From Niastella sp. OAS944 (GTDB lineage Bacteria > Bacteroidota > Bacteroidia > Chitinophagales > Chitinophagaceae), in NCBI GenBank assembly GCA_024809215.1, contig JANUBW010000009.1, forward strand, positions 124,001-188,000: 64,000 nt of DNA, given 5' to 3'. Position 1 is the first letter of the stretch, and the number at the start of each line of letters is the position of its first letter. The notes under the pieces are model-generated. The model was not told where the DNA came from and did no database searches. It saw only the letters and a program-made list of their open reading frames with translations. A program made the position numbers and the translations under genes. Of this stretch, positions 43,348 to 52,367 are shown in pieces.

Positions 43348-44097
43348 TTAAGCCGGAAACCGCTTCCCCACACTCTCCCAATCAACCACACTCCACCACG
43401 CATTAATATAATCTGGCCGTTTGTTCTGATACTTCAAATAATAAGCATGTTCCCAAACATCTAAACCTAAAACAGGTATGCCTTTTACTTCAGCCACATT
43501 CATCAGCGGATTATCCTGGTTAGGGGTAGACGTAACCACCAGCTTATTATCGCTTGTAAACACCAGCCAGGCCCAGCCACTGCCGAAGCGGGTTTTGGCT
43601 GCTTCGTTAAACTGGTTCTTAAATGCATCAAAGGACCCGAAGTCTTTGGTGATGGCTTCGGCCAGTTTACCTGTAGGGGCGTTACTGCCCGAAGGGGCTT
43701 TTAGCGATTTCCAGAATAATTCATGATTATAATGCCCGCCGGCATTGTTGCGCATTTTGGGGGAGTACTTTGAGATATTCCTCAGCAGTTCTTCTATACG
43801 CGTTGAACCTGTATTTACCTGTTCGTCTTTTACCGCTTCACCCAGGCTTTTGGCATACGTGGCGGCATGTTTGCTATAATGAATTTCCATGGTAGTGGCG
43901 TCTATAGCCGGTTCCAGCGCTTTGTACGCATAGCCCAGGGGGGATTGCTGCCAGCCGATATCGCTACCCTCAATGGTAATAGATTTGTTATTATTTGCCA
44001 GCGATGCCAGCGCAGGTGTGGCCAGCACTAATCCCAGTCCGGCCTTGCCTGTATTCAGGATAAAGTTCCGGCGGCTAAATACATGTTCTTTACTCAT
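43348..44097 (-). CDS. Fe/Mn superoxide dismutase, Tat-type exported
   Basis: A 249-residue superoxide dismutase converting superoxide to peroxide and oxygen. All four metal ligands are present: His73 (MEIHYSKH), His125 (GGHYNHELFW), Asp213 and His217 (LDVWEHAYY). The GGHYNH and TPNQDNP segments favour a manganese or cambialistic enzyme. The N terminus MSKEHVFSRRNFILNTGKAG with a following hydrophobic stretch and ALA is a twin-arginine signal, so the folded, metal-loaded enzyme is probably exported. The ATG at 44097 was chosen because it places the RR motif near residue 9; the open frame extends 61 codons further upstream without family resemblance. Confidence 0.94.
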   Translation of the reverse strand: MSKEHVFSRRNFILNTGKAGLGLVLATPALASLANNNKSITIEGSDIGWQQSPLGYAYKALEPAIDATTMEIHYSKHAATYAKSLGEAVKDEQVNTGSTRIEELLRNISKYSPKMRNNAGGHYNHELFWKSLKAPSGSNAPTGKLAEAITKDFGSFDAFKNQFNEAAKTRFGSGWAWLVFTSDNKLVVTSTPNQDNPLMNVAEVKGIPVLGLDVWEHAYYLKYQNKRPDYINAWWSVVDWESVGKRFPA

Positions 44098-44260
44098 TAA
44101 AATATTTTTAAAATTCAGGTAATTGGGTATGAATAAGACCTTAGCTATGCAAATTGCAGGCCCCTGGTAATCAAAGTAATATTTAACAGGCTGGAACAAA
44201 GTTTTAAACCAATTGTTTGAAATGAATGTTGTTGTTTCAAATAGACTTAAATCTATAAGT

Positions 44261-45184
44261 ATGTCAAAAAAGGAAGCCATATGGCTTAGTATTATAGCGG
44301 TTGTGTTTTTAGGCGGGTTTTACTATTACATGAAATACATTTTTAAGCCCAAACCCAAACAGGCAACTGAAGTGCGTTCAACAACTACCGGCCCCAAACC
44401 CCTGCTGCCTGAAGATAAACAGGAGTGGAAGATGCCAAAGGAGCTGAAAGAAATTTCGGGAAATGTATTCGTTGACGATGTTCGTATGGCCTGTATACAG
44501 GATAACGATGGCTTTATTTTCATCTATAATCTGCAAAGTGAAACTGTTGATGAAACTATAGAATTTGCCGGCAAGGGTGACTATGAAGGGTTGGCCCTGG
44601 TACGAAATACCTACTTTGTTCTAAGGTCAGACGGTATGTTGTACGAGGTGCAGCCACAAAAAGGGAAGGCGCCACACGTTAAAACCTATGAGCTGCCGCT
44701 AAAAGCAGAGAATGAGACCGAATCAATATGTTTCGATAGTGATAATAACAGGTTACTGGTTGCCGTAAAAACAAAAGACCTGCACGAAAGTGACAAAAAG
44801 GGTATTTACAGTTTCGATCTTAAGACCAAACAAATGAGCACAACCGCAGTTTGTTATATTGATGACAAGGTAAGCGTTGATGATACTGAGGAAAAGAATG
44901 GCAAGGGTAAGAAAAAGAAAAAAGAGAAGTCAGAAATAAAACCTTCTGAAATTGCCATTCAGCCCGGCACCCGCGACTTCTTTATATTAGATGGCCCTTC
45001 TGCAAGGTTGTTCATTACAGATCCGAAAGGTAATATTATATCCAAATATGAATTAGATAAGAATATCTTACCGCAACCCGAAGGCATCTGCTTTAGTAAA
45101 AGCGGCGATATCTATATCTCAAGCGAGGCCAATAAAAACAAACATGGCATAATTGCAAAATTTGCCCCAAACGCTTTTAAATAA
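44261..45184 (+). CDS. SdiA-regulated-like membrane-anchored beta-propeller protein
   Basis: A 307-residue protein with one N-terminal membrane anchor (about 5-25, KEAIWLSIIAVVFLGGFYYY) and a soluble domain of the SdiA-regulated (PF06977-like) type: LKEISGNVFVDDVRMACIQD, then GKGDYEGLALVRNTYFVLRS, NETESICFDSDNNRLLVAVK, and PQPEGICFSKSGDIYISSEA. A lysine-rich loop (NGKGKKKKKEKSE) sits at about residues 223-236. The fold is expected to be a beta-propeller; function is unproven in the family. The ATG at 44261 gives the anchor at the N terminus. It is divergent from the superoxide dismutase gene. Confidence 0.82.
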   Translation: MSKKEAIWLSIIAVVFLGGFYYYMKYIFKPKPKQATEVRSTTTGPKPLLPEDKQEWKMPKELKEISGNVFVDDVRMACIQDNDGFIFIYNLQSETVDETIEFAGKGDYEGLALVRNTYFVLRSDGMLYEVQPQKGKAPHVKTYELPLKAENETESICFDSDNNRLLVAVKTKDLHESDKKGIYSFDLKTKQMSTTAVCYIDDKVSVDDTEEKNGKGKKKKKEKSEIKPSEIAIQPGTRDFFILDGPSARLFITDPKGNIISKYELDKNILPQPEGICFSKSGDIYISSEANKNKHGIIAKFAPNAFK

Positions 45185-45190
45185 GCAGAT

Positions 45191-46168
45191 CTAAATTTCT
45201 GCAGAAACCTTAGCGTATTTATTCCTGTATTCGATAGGCGTTATACCGGTCACTTTTTTGAAAATGTCGCGGAAGGCCTTAGTGTCGGTATAGCCTACAT
45301 CGAACATTACTTCTACTACATTCTTTTGCGATGCTTCAAAGAATTGTTTAGCGGCTTCTACGCGAACCCGTTGTACATATTCTTTTACCGTATTGTTAGT
45401 AGCTTGTTTAAACCTGCGTTCAAAGGTGCGGTGGCCTGCATTGATCTTTGCAGCCAATACGTCGATGGTGAGCTTTTCGTTATAGTTCTTTTCAATAAAA
45501 TCCTGTATGCTGAGGATCTCGTTATCGGTATGGTTCCGTTGCCCTTTGAATATGGCAAATACATCCTGGCTGTTCCGGTCGATATCCAATGCAAAATGTT
45601 TGGAAATAAGTACTGCTATATCGCGGTTGGCAAATTTTTCAACCAGGTATAAAACCAGGTTCCATAAGCTGGTAGCACCGCCGCTGCTGTAAATATTATC
45701 TATTTCTGTAATGATGGCCCCATCAACCACCTCAACACTGGGATACCTTTCTTTAAATTGATTGATATGGGCCCAATGGGTTGAACATTTTTTGTTATTC
45801 AGTATACCGGTTTCTGCCAGCAAAAAGGCGCCAATGCATAAACTGGCAATACTACAACCTTTTTTATATAAGCGTTGAAAGTGGGGGATGGCCTCAGCAT
45901 TTACTGCTATACCCTCCAGAATATCGCCATAGGCAGGTGGCACTATCAGCAGATCGGTTTCGCTAACGTCTTTTAACAACCTATCTGTTTTTATAGAATA
46001 CTCACCATCGTTGGCCGATACATATTCATGCAGGCCTACATATTCTACCTTGAATATGGGCTCTTTTCCTATTGACTTCAGAAAGTCATTGGCCGTTTTG
46101 AATGTCCGGTACGCCGGCGTTAGCGCTTCTATAACGGCACATTCAGGAACAAAAACAGATACTTGCAT
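45191..46168 (-). CDS. GlxA-type transcriptional regulator (DJ-1/PfpI plus AraC)
   Basis: A 325-residue regulator. Residues ~1-185 are a DJ-1/PfpI-like domain with the nucleophile-elbow region CSIASLCIGAFLLAETGILN and the preceding DLLIVPPAYGD; residues ~220-320 are an AraC DNA-binding domain (IDVLAAKINAGHRTFERRFK and VVEVMFDVGYTDTKAFRDIF, ending GITPIEYRNKY). The elbow cysteine is kept, but in regulators of this class the domain is thought to sense rather than catalyse. The ATG at 46168 (MQVSVFVPE) is used; a TTG seven codons earlier is possible. Targets may be the divergent VOC gene or distant. Confidence 0.92.
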   Translation of the reverse strand: MQVSVFVPECAVIEALTPAYRTFKTANDFLKSIGKEPIFKVEYVGLHEYVSANDGEYSIKTDRLLKDVSETDLLIVPPAYGDILEGIAVNAEAIPHFQRLYKKGCSIASLCIGAFLLAETGILNNKKCSTHWAHINQFKERYPSVEVVDGAIITEIDNIYSSGGATSLWNLVLYLVEKFANRDIAVLISKHFALDIDRNSQDVFAIFKGQRNHTDNEILSIQDFIEKNYNEKLTIDVLAAKINAGHRTFERRFKQATNNTVKEYVQRVRVEAAKQFFEASQKNVVEVMFDVGYTDTKAFRDIFKKVTGITPIEYRNKYAKVSAEI

Positions 46169-46297
46169 TGGGTATAAGTTTGACCCCAAATATAACTAAA
46201 CCATTTGTCACGTTCAACCCCTTAACTTGTCGTTTTTGCCCACGCTTCGCTAGCCGGCAGGTTTTTACATTTGTATGTGAAATAAAACTTTATTGTG

Positions 46298-46699
46298 ATG
46301 ACTGATGAAAAGCGAGGGTTTGGCATCTTTCTCACCTTTAGCGGTGAGTGCGCCCAGGCATTGAAATATTATAAAAAATGTTTTGGCGGCGACCTGTTGC
46401 TGCAAACCATGGCCGATGAATATAGCGGCATGTACCTCGATAAACAAATGCGTGATGTAGTGATCAGTGCAACGCTTACCAATAACTATTTTAAGTTAGT
46501 GGCTACCGATTTAACCGGTGATGCAGGAATAGTGATTGGAAATAATATCAGTATACTGGTTGAATGTGCTTCGTTGAATGAGAGGGACAGATTTACCAGT
46601 TTCTTATCTGATCAAAAAAGCGCTTATAGCCAGAATCACGATAAGCTGATAAGTGTATTAGACAGGTATAATATAAACTGGATCTTAAGTATCAAATAA
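46298..46699 (+). CDS. VOC family (PhnB/glyoxalase-like) protein
   Basis: A 133-residue single-domain protein resembling the PhnB/3-demethylubiquinone-type vicinal oxygen chelate family: FLTFSGECAQALKYYKKCFG at the start, MRDVVISATLTNNYFKLVAT in the middle and ISILVECASLNERDRFTSFL. The first metal-ligand region is degenerate (GIFLTF rather than a clear His), so activity is uncertain. The ATG at 46298 is preferred over a GTG one codon upstream. It is divergent from the GlxA-type regulator gene, 129 nt away, a common arrangement for a regulator and its target. Confidence 0.8.
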   Translation: MTDEKRGFGIFLTFSGECAQALKYYKKCFGGDLLLQTMADEYSGMYLDKQMRDVVISATLTNNYFKLVATDLTGDAGIVIGNNISILVECASLNERDRFTSFLSDQKSAYSQNHDKLISVLDRYNINWILSIK

Positions 46700-46700
46700 A

Positions 46701-46733
46701 AAGCAGGCGCGGGAGAAAGTTCCGGCCTGCTTA
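46701..46733. terminator. Possible terminator between converging genes
   Basis: An 8-bp stem (aagcaggc / gcctgctt) with a 16-nt loop lies between the converging stops at 46699 and 46746. T runs are short, so this call is tentative. Confidence 0.5.
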
Positions 46734-46745
46734 ATGTATGGTCGG

Positions 46746-47957
46746 TTAGGGTTTATAAGGACTGGTTTTTTGACGCTGGTCGTATTCTACCATGGCAGCA
46801 TCTTTGGTGGCGTTTTCGCTGAACTTGCCCAGTTTGGCAGCCGCATCTATCAACGTCATTTCAAAGTTTACCACCGGTATTTCGGTATGCGTGCCGTTAT
46901 ACATGTCTTTCATATTGCCATTGATGCTTTTTGAATACTTCGACAGGAAATCGTTGTAATCATTTACCACCAGTTTGCTTTTTGCTTTCAGGTCGTTGAC
47001 CCATATACGTATCTGGCTTAACTCATACTCGCTACGGGCGCGGTGTTTGGCTGCGGTGTTTAACATAAGTTCCTTCACTTTTGCGGGGTCGTAGGTTAAA
47101 CCAGCTTCACCCATTACAATTTTCGGCAGCTTTTTAAAAGCCTTTTGATGCGCTTCATCAATTTCAGCATGATTGCCGGCGCTGGCTTTTAATGTAATGA
47201 TGTTGTTTTCAACAGCTGTTTGTATCTGGCTCAATTGCTGCCACATTTTGGTAATGGCATCGTTGATCTCCATGGCTGTTTTTATTTTATTGGCTTCGCC
47301 CTGTTCTTTTTCAAATTTGCTATGGTCTGTTGGCACAGCTGCAGTACTGCTGCCTTTTTTTTCGGCTTCCATGAACTTTTTCATTTCGGCTTCTTTTTGT
47401 TTGTCGCTCATCTTATCAAACTTCGCCGCATATTCCTTATCGTTCATGTATTTCTGCATCATGGCATTCATACCGGGCATTTGGCCGGCATTGCTGTTCA
47501 TCATTTCGGCTGCAGCCTCCATGGCGGCTGCCTCGGCTTCTTTTTCGCTCATCTTCGATATTTTATCGGCACCGCCCATTCTGCTTACAATGGGATTACG
47601 GTCTACCTCGGCCGTTGCCATTTTGCGCATGCCTTCATCGCCCTGCTGTTCATTGAACTGCTGGATCTTATTGCCATAAAAAAGATTGATCTGTTTTTGT
47701 GCGCTTTCTATTTTATCGTAAAATGGTTTGTAGTATTCCGTGAGTTTTGCGCCACTAACGGTATTGACGTCTGCGCCAAAACTGCGGGTAAGCGCCTCCG
47801 ATGCATTGGAAGGTACTGGTGGCGCAGCTTCTATAAGGGCATGAATATTTGTTTTTCCTAAAAAAGAGCCTTCTTTCTTTTGCTGGCCAATAACAACATG
47901 GCCTGCCAGCTGTAACAGGCTTGCAGCAGTTACTACTTTCAATAAATAGCTATACAT
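46746..47957 (-). CDS. Exported Met- and Ala-rich helical protein of unknown function
   Basis: A 403-residue exported protein: signal MYSYLLKVVTAASLLQLAGH ending near GQQKKEG. The mature part is predicted to be almost all helical. Residues ~130-200 are rich in methionine (EMMNSNAGQMPGMNAMMQKY, then DKQKEAEMKKFMEAEKKGSS), and residues ~85-120 and ~220-330 look like coiled-coil helices (IESAQKQINLFYGNKIQQF, MWQQLSQIQTAVENNIITLK). I do not recognise a family. The Met clusters could bind Cu(I) or simply be surface helices. ATG 47957 is chosen over a start 19 codons upstream because it fits the signal peptide. It is downstream of nothing obvious and precedes a terminator-like hairpin. Confidence 0.78.
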   Translation of the reverse strand: MYSYLLKVVTAASLLQLAGHVVIGQQKKEGSFLGKTNIHALIEAAPPVPSNASEALTRSFGADVNTVSGAKLTEYYKPFYDKIESAQKQINLFYGNKIQQFNEQQGDEGMRKMATAEVDRNPIVSRMGGADKISKMSEKEAEAAAMEAAAEMMNSNAGQMPGMNAMMQKYMNDKEYAAKFDKMSDKQKEAEMKKFMEAEKKGSSTAAVPTDHSKFEKEQGEANKIKTAMEINDAITKMWQQLSQIQTAVENNIITLKASAGNHAEIDEAHQKAFKKLPKIVMGEAGLTYDPAKVKELMLNTAAKHRARSEYELSQIRIWVNDLKAKSKLVVNDYNDFLSKYSKSINGNMKDMYNGTHTEIPVVNFEMTLIDAAAKLGKFSENATKDAAMVEYDQRQKTSPYKP

Positions 47958-48082
47958 ATATGAACTCCTGGTTTTGTTTAGTATCGTGCAAAAAAACAGC
48001 GAAACTGTATGCAAAACAGGTTAATTCGGACCAATAGCCATTTATGCTTCTTCAAATGTTTATAAGGGTGTATTAAATGTTT

Positions 48083-49825
48083 TTACCGGCGTTCGCCAAC
48101 CTGCTGGCGCCACATGGAGTAGTACAAACCACGTTGTTGTAATAATTCATTATGCGTACCGGTCTCTGAGATTGTCCCTTTTTCCAGCACATAAATAACA
48201 TCGGCATGCATAATGGTCGATAACCGGTGGGCAATAAGAATGGTCATTTGTTGCCGGCTCTCTGATATTTGCCTTATGGTGGAGGATATCTCTTCTTCTG
48301 TTAATGAATCGAGCGCCGAAGTGGCTTCATCAAATATCAGCAGCTCTGGATGGCGCAACAAAGCCCGGGCAATAGAGAGTCGTTGTTTTTCACCACCCGA
48401 AAGTTTCATGCCGCTTTCTCCAAGAATGGTATTCAACCCATGCGAAGCTTTTGCAATAAGCCCCGAGGCTGATGCTTTTCGTAATGCTTCTGTAATCTCG
48501 TGTTCTGTAGCATTGGGTTTTACAAACAACAGGTTGTCTTTGATGGATCCGGCATACAATTGCGTGTCTTGTGTTACAAATCCAATTTGCCTTCTTAACG
48601 GGTTATACCTTATTTGGTTTGAGTTGATGCCATTGAAGTAGATGTTGCCTTCAACCGGCGTATACAACCCTACCAGCAATTTTACCAGCGTTGATTTGCC
48701 CGACCCCGAAGGACCAACGAAGGCAATGGTTTCACCTGGTTTTATGGTAAATGAAATACCATCTATGGCGTTATAGTTGGCTGTTTTGTGTTTGAATACC
48801 ACCTGCTCAAATCGCAGGCTTTCGAGTTTGCCAAGCTCTATACTGTTTTCGGGCCGGTGTTCAATGGGTTTATTCATAAGCCTGTCGAAGCTTTTTAATG
48901 AGGCATCGGCTTCGCGGTAAAGGATGATCAAATTTCCAAGCTCCTGTAATGGGTTGAAGATGGCCGTGGAAATAAATTGCATGGCTATCAGTTCACCGGT
49001 GGTAAGCACCTTTCTAAAGATGAGCCATAACAGGATAAACAAAATAGATTGTTTTAGCAGGTTGAGCATATTGCCCTGTAAAAAAGAAAGCGAACTTACT
49101 TTTTTAGCCTTTAGCATTTCCAGCTCAAATATTTTCAGCGTTTGTTCATTCAGTCGCCTTATTTCGGGGAAGGTTAGGCCCAGGCTTTTTACCAGCTCTA
49201 TATTTCTAAGGCTTTCGGTAATTACCCCGGCCTGCCTGTCGGTTTGCCGGTTGATAGATCTTTGTATGCCTTTTATTCTTTTAGATACCAGTCCGGTGAG
49301 TGAACCCAAAAGAACAATGCCAACAAAGAAAACAGGCACCAGTAACCAGTTCCTGTTGATGCTGTACCAAAGCAAAAAGCCTATGCCTACGAACGATGTG
49401 AACAGCACATTAATGAATGAATTGATAAAACGTTCCGCATCTGTTTTTACTTTTTGTAGCACCGATAGGGTAGTGCCGCTTCTGCTTTCTTCAAACTCCT
49501 GGAACGACAGGCGTAAGGTTTGCTTTAGCCCGTCGTTGAAAACGTTCATGCCAAAACGGGCCACTGTTTTACGGGTTATATATTCCTGAGATGACTTGAG
49601 TAATTTAGCCAGCACCGCAATGCCGAGCGCTATCAGTAACCAGTAAATAATGCCGGGTATCAGTTCATTTTCGGGCAAATTGTATCTGTTGGTGGCAAAG
49701 CGGTCAATGATCTTACCAAAGATCACCGGGTCGAGCAGGTTTAGTAATTGAGCGCCCGCTGCAAGAAGGAGTGACAATACAATGAGCATGCGATGGGGCT
49801 TCAAATACTTCCATAAAACTTTCAT
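48083..49825 (-). CDS. ABC transporter, fused membrane and ATPase domains
   Basis: A 580-residue half-transporter of the ABCB/MsbA-like exporter type. The membrane domain spans about 1-310 with six helices (first pair about 14-34 and 58-78). The ATPase domain has Walker A GPSGSGKST, Q-loop FVTQDTQLYAGS, signature KLSGGEKQRLSIARALL, Walker B LLIFDEATSALDS and the H-loop IAHRLST. It should work as a homodimer and export lipid, peptide or a small molecule; nothing near it specifies the substrate. It runs on the minus strand as a single gene after a terminator hairpin. Confidence 0.94.
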   Translation of the reverse strand: MKVLWKYLKPHRMLIVLSLLLAAGAQLLNLLDPVIFGKIIDRFATNRYNLPENELIPGIIYWLLIALGIAVLAKLLKSSQEYITRKTVARFGMNVFNDGLKQTLRLSFQEFEESRSGTTLSVLQKVKTDAERFINSFINVLFTSFVGIGFLLWYSINRNWLLVPVFFVGIVLLGSLTGLVSKRIKGIQRSINRQTDRQAGVITESLRNIELVKSLGLTFPEIRRLNEQTLKIFELEMLKAKKVSSLSFLQGNMLNLLKQSILFILLWLIFRKVLTTGELIAMQFISTAIFNPLQELGNLIILYREADASLKSFDRLMNKPIEHRPENSIELGKLESLRFEQVVFKHKTANYNAIDGISFTIKPGETIAFVGPSGSGKSTLVKLLVGLYTPVEGNIYFNGINSNQIRYNPLRRQIGFVTQDTQLYAGSIKDNLLFVKPNATEHEITEALRKASASGLIAKASHGLNTILGESGMKLSGGEKQRLSIARALLRHPELLIFDEATSALDSLTEEEISSTIRQISESRQQMTILIAHRLSTIMHADVIYVLEKGTISETGTHNELLQQRGLYYSMWRQQVGERR

Positions 49826-49918
49826 TACTGCAAGTTACTTTAAGAAATTCTTGCAGCATGTATTGAAAAACATATACCAGGTCGTTCAATTTAATTGCCT
49901 GAAAAAGATATAATTACA

Positions 49919-49948
49919 AAAAAGACCGCCGGTAACGACAGTCTTTTT
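49919..49948 (-). terminator. Rho-independent terminator
   Basis: An 8-bp A/T-rich stem (aaaaagac / gtcttttt) with a 14-nt loop, followed on the minus strand by a T run, lies 23 nt past the stop of the small membrane gene at 49971. Confidence 0.6.
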
Positions 49949-49970
49949 GCTTATTATGAAAAAAGTAGGG

Positions 49971-50327
49971 TTATATAATATGGAGGCTGGTCAATGCGGC
50001 TGTTATCAAAATACCCACGTCAATAAGAATGCTCAGGGCAAAGGCCGGTATGGTTATTTTGGTAGGTAAGGCAGCCAGGTTAGTGATCAGCGATATGGCC
50101 ATGGCAAAAATGGCTAACATAAACAATACTAAACTATTACCCGCCATTACAACGGCTAACACGGTTAGTGGGGTAATTACACAACCATGGCCTGCTACGA
50201 CCACGCCCAGCCAGATAAGCCGGTTTTCCTGCTGGCCTTTACACCAATTAATAAATCTTGAAAATACTGAAGTGCCGGTCTGATTATAAGTAGTTCCTAT
50301 TGTGTGGTTAAAAGTTGTTGTTGCCAT
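49971..50327 (-). CDS. Small membrane protein of unknown function
   Basis: A 118-residue protein with an N-terminal polar part of about 35 residues (TTFNHTIGTTYNQTGTSVFS) and three predicted membrane helices, about 38-60, 64-86 and 94-116, with glycines and prolines in the first (GVVVAGHGCVITPLTVLAVV). I do not recognise a family. It lies between the sigma-like gene at 50410 and the ABC transporter on the same strand, 82 nt after the former, and has its own terminator. Start and length look normal for such a gene. Confidence 0.7.
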   Translation of the reverse strand: MATTTFNHTIGTTYNQTGTSVFSRFINWCKGQQENRLIWLGVVVAGHGCVITPLTVLAVVMAGNSLVLFMLAIFAMAISLITNLAALPTKITIPAFALSILIDVGILITAALTSLHII

Positions 50328-50409
50328 TTTGTTTGTGTTTTGTTACACAAATTTCCTTCCCTACAGGCCGGCAACGGATGACCTTTGCAAGGGAAGGATA
50401 TGACTTTTG

Positions 50410-51351
50410 TCAGACGGTGCCTTTTTTGTTAAACTCCCGCTGAGACCTGAAGTGTTGAATGGTGTTCTTCATTGTACCAATTCGTTTTACCCAGGTTTTT
50501 ACTAACAGCGTAGTCTGTACTATAAAAAGCAGGAGGGCGGCAGCCGTAACCCACAATAAGGTAGTATCGTTTTTAATAGTGAACCTGGCGAAAAGCATCA
50601 GTGCGGCAAAAATGATGGTTCGGCCGGCAATACCCAATACAGCCACCAGTCTTATTTTCTTAAGTACATCTTCAAGTGATTTTTTGATATCATTTCCTTT
50701 TGCCAGGCTTTTTGAAATTATAGAAGGTATAAAGCCGTTTTGAATATTAAAAATGGGAGACGATTGTTCGGCTATGATCTCAGTTAGTTCTGCGTTGCTT
50801 TTGGGATCGGTTGCTATATTCTGCCACATCAGTTTTATTGAAGGCTGTTCATTGGGGCTTACTACATACTGCTGTACCTTCTTTTTTATTCTGTTTAGTT
50901 TTACCCCAACAATTGTTTCGGCAAGACCCGTGGTAGCGGCAATTTCAGGGTAACTCAGGTCTTCGAGGTACAGGGTCATAATGGCTTTGTCATCATCGGT
51001 CAATTGCTTTAAGGCATTGATCAGTTCTACATTATGATCTGTAAGGGTCATTAAAGTTTGCAGCGTATCGGGCGTTCTTTCATTGAAGATCATATTATGT
51101 ACAATGGCGGTAGTAAGTGCTATGCGATATGCCCACAAACCCGTTTTTGTTTTTTCAGAGTCTGTTGAAGCAGACTTCCATAACTGGAACACAATTGCCC
51201 CAAACAGGGTTCCTTTATCTGCACCGGTGTCTTTGTAAAGGCGGCATACCTTTCCAATAGTTTGCTGATACTGGTCAACTAAGTGTATTGACATCATTCC
51301 ATCTGCCTCTTGATGCTGGTCAATCCATTCAACAAATTGAACTTCATCCAT
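50410..51351 (-). CDS. Sigma-70-like protein fused to a two-helix membrane domain
   Basis: A 313-residue protein. Residues ~30-165 follow ECF sigma factors: a degenerate region 2 (TLFGAIVFQLWKSAST, ALTTAIVHNMIFNERTPDTL) and a better region 4 (LKQLTDDDKAIMTLYLEDLS, YPEIAATTGLAETIVGVKLN). From about 175 the sequence resembles a separate small protein that in other Bacteroidota follows such sigma genes (IKLMWQNIATDPKSNAELTE), ending with two membrane helices at about 243-263 and 272-294. This looks like a fusion of sigma factor and its membrane partner, which would tether the sigma to the membrane. It is divergent from the response regulator gene. Confidence 0.82.
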   Translation of the reverse strand: MDEVQFVEWIDQHQEADGMMSIHLVDQYQQTIGKVCRLYKDTGADKGTLFGAIVFQLWKSASTDSEKTKTGLWAYRIALTTAIVHNMIFNERTPDTLQTLMTLTDHNVELINALKQLTDDDKAIMTLYLEDLSYPEIAATTGLAETIVGVKLNRIKKKVQQYVVSPNEQPSIKLMWQNIATDPKSNAELTEIIAEQSSPIFNIQNGFIPSIISKSLAKGNDIKKSLEDVLKKIRLVAVLGIAGRTIIFAALMLFARFTIKNDTTLLWVTAAALLLFIVQTTLLVKTWVKRIGTMKNTIQHFRSQREFNKKGTV

Positions 51352-51644
51352 AATGGTAATTTGATTTAGGGCCTTAAAAAATAACGTTTACGTTTTTAAG
51401 GATCGGTTCGGCAACGATCAAATGGTATTAGTCTTTGACTGGTTAAGGTGCGTGTGGAAGTAGATATCGGAATTACACTGGGAATGGGTTCGTGTAGATT
51501 GAAAATAAAAATAAGTACCTTAAAAATGACTTAAAGGCATTAAGTAAATATAATTTGGTTTTTATGCCTTTACAAAGGTGATGGTGGTCATTTCTTTCTT
51601 AATTTGGGAGTTAATTTATTGCAGCATTTAAGTGTACATATGTG

Positions 51645-52337
51645 ATGGAAAAAAAGAAGTGTATTGTAGTTATTGAAGATGAGGCTTCGGTTCAGCAAAA
51701 CATGGTAGAGAACCTGATCAGGAACGATTTTGATGTATTTGCGTATAGCAAAGCTGAGGATGCTATTGAATCAGAGATCTTAACTGTGGCCGATGCGGTG
51801 GTAATGGATATCAGGCTGCCCGGTATTAATGGATGGCAGGCAACCTCCATTATTAAAAAGAATAATGCCGAATTGCCCGTACTGATGGTAACAGCTTATA
51901 GCGATGTAAATTACCGCCTGCAGGGATTTGAGACCGGCGCCGATGATTACATTATAAAGCCCTTTTTTATGGAGGAATTGATTGCCAGGTTGCGTACCAT
52001 ATTAAAACGGTATGAGTTGGCGCCGAGCGGAAAAAGGTTTTACCAGGTGGGCGATCTGAATATTGATATAAAGGGGAAATCGGTGTTCCGGGGTAAAGAG
52101 GTGATCAAGTTAAGCCAAACCGAATTCAACCTGCTTGCACTATTGGCAGAAGGCAATGGATTGCCCGTTTCGAAAGAAGAGATCCTTAAGAAGATATGGA
52201 AAGGTAAATACAGCGTTAGCGATAATACCATTGAAGTGTATATTAATTTGTTAAGGAATAAAATTGATAAACCTTTTCCCAGCAAGCTGATACATACTAA
52301 ACCGGGGTTTGGTTATTTTCTTGCCCAGGAGCAGTAA
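51645..52337 (+). CDS. OmpR/PhoB-family response regulator
   Basis: A 230-residue two-component response regulator. Receiver domain about 5-118 with the acidic pair E11/D12, phospho-acceptor Asp55 (AVVMDIRLPG), Thr83 (MVTAYSD) and Lys105 (IIKPF). The C-terminal winged-helix DNA-binding domain is at about 130-228 (GKEVIKLSQTEFNLLALLAE, NTIEVYINLLRNKIDKPFPS). The start ATG at 51645 is preferred over a GTG one codon upstream. The partner histidine kinase gene starts 30 nt downstream. A possible hairpin (aaaggcat / atgccttt, 51533-51571) lies in its upstream region. Confidence 0.95.
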   Translation: MEKKKCIVVIEDEASVQQNMVENLIRNDFDVFAYSKAEDAIESEILTVADAVVMDIRLPGINGWQATSIIKKNNAELPVLMVTAYSDVNYRLQGFETGADDYIIKPFFMEELIARLRTILKRYELAPSGKRFYQVGDLNIDIKGKSVFRGKEVIKLSQTEFNLLALLAEGNGLPVSKEEILKKIWKGKYSVSDNTIEVYINLLRNKIDKPFPSKLIHTKPGFGYFLAQEQ

Positions 52338-52367
52338 CTACACAATACCGATATATCATAACACATT

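Noticed and set aside
47173-47861. Two frames of 168 and 213 codons antisense to the Met-rich protein
   Set aside because: They are hydrophobic shadows of a Met/Ala/Lys-rich helical gene read backwards.
48924-49589. 221-codon frame antisense to the ABC transporter
   Set aside because: Shadow of the membrane domain; serine-rich product without family resemblance.
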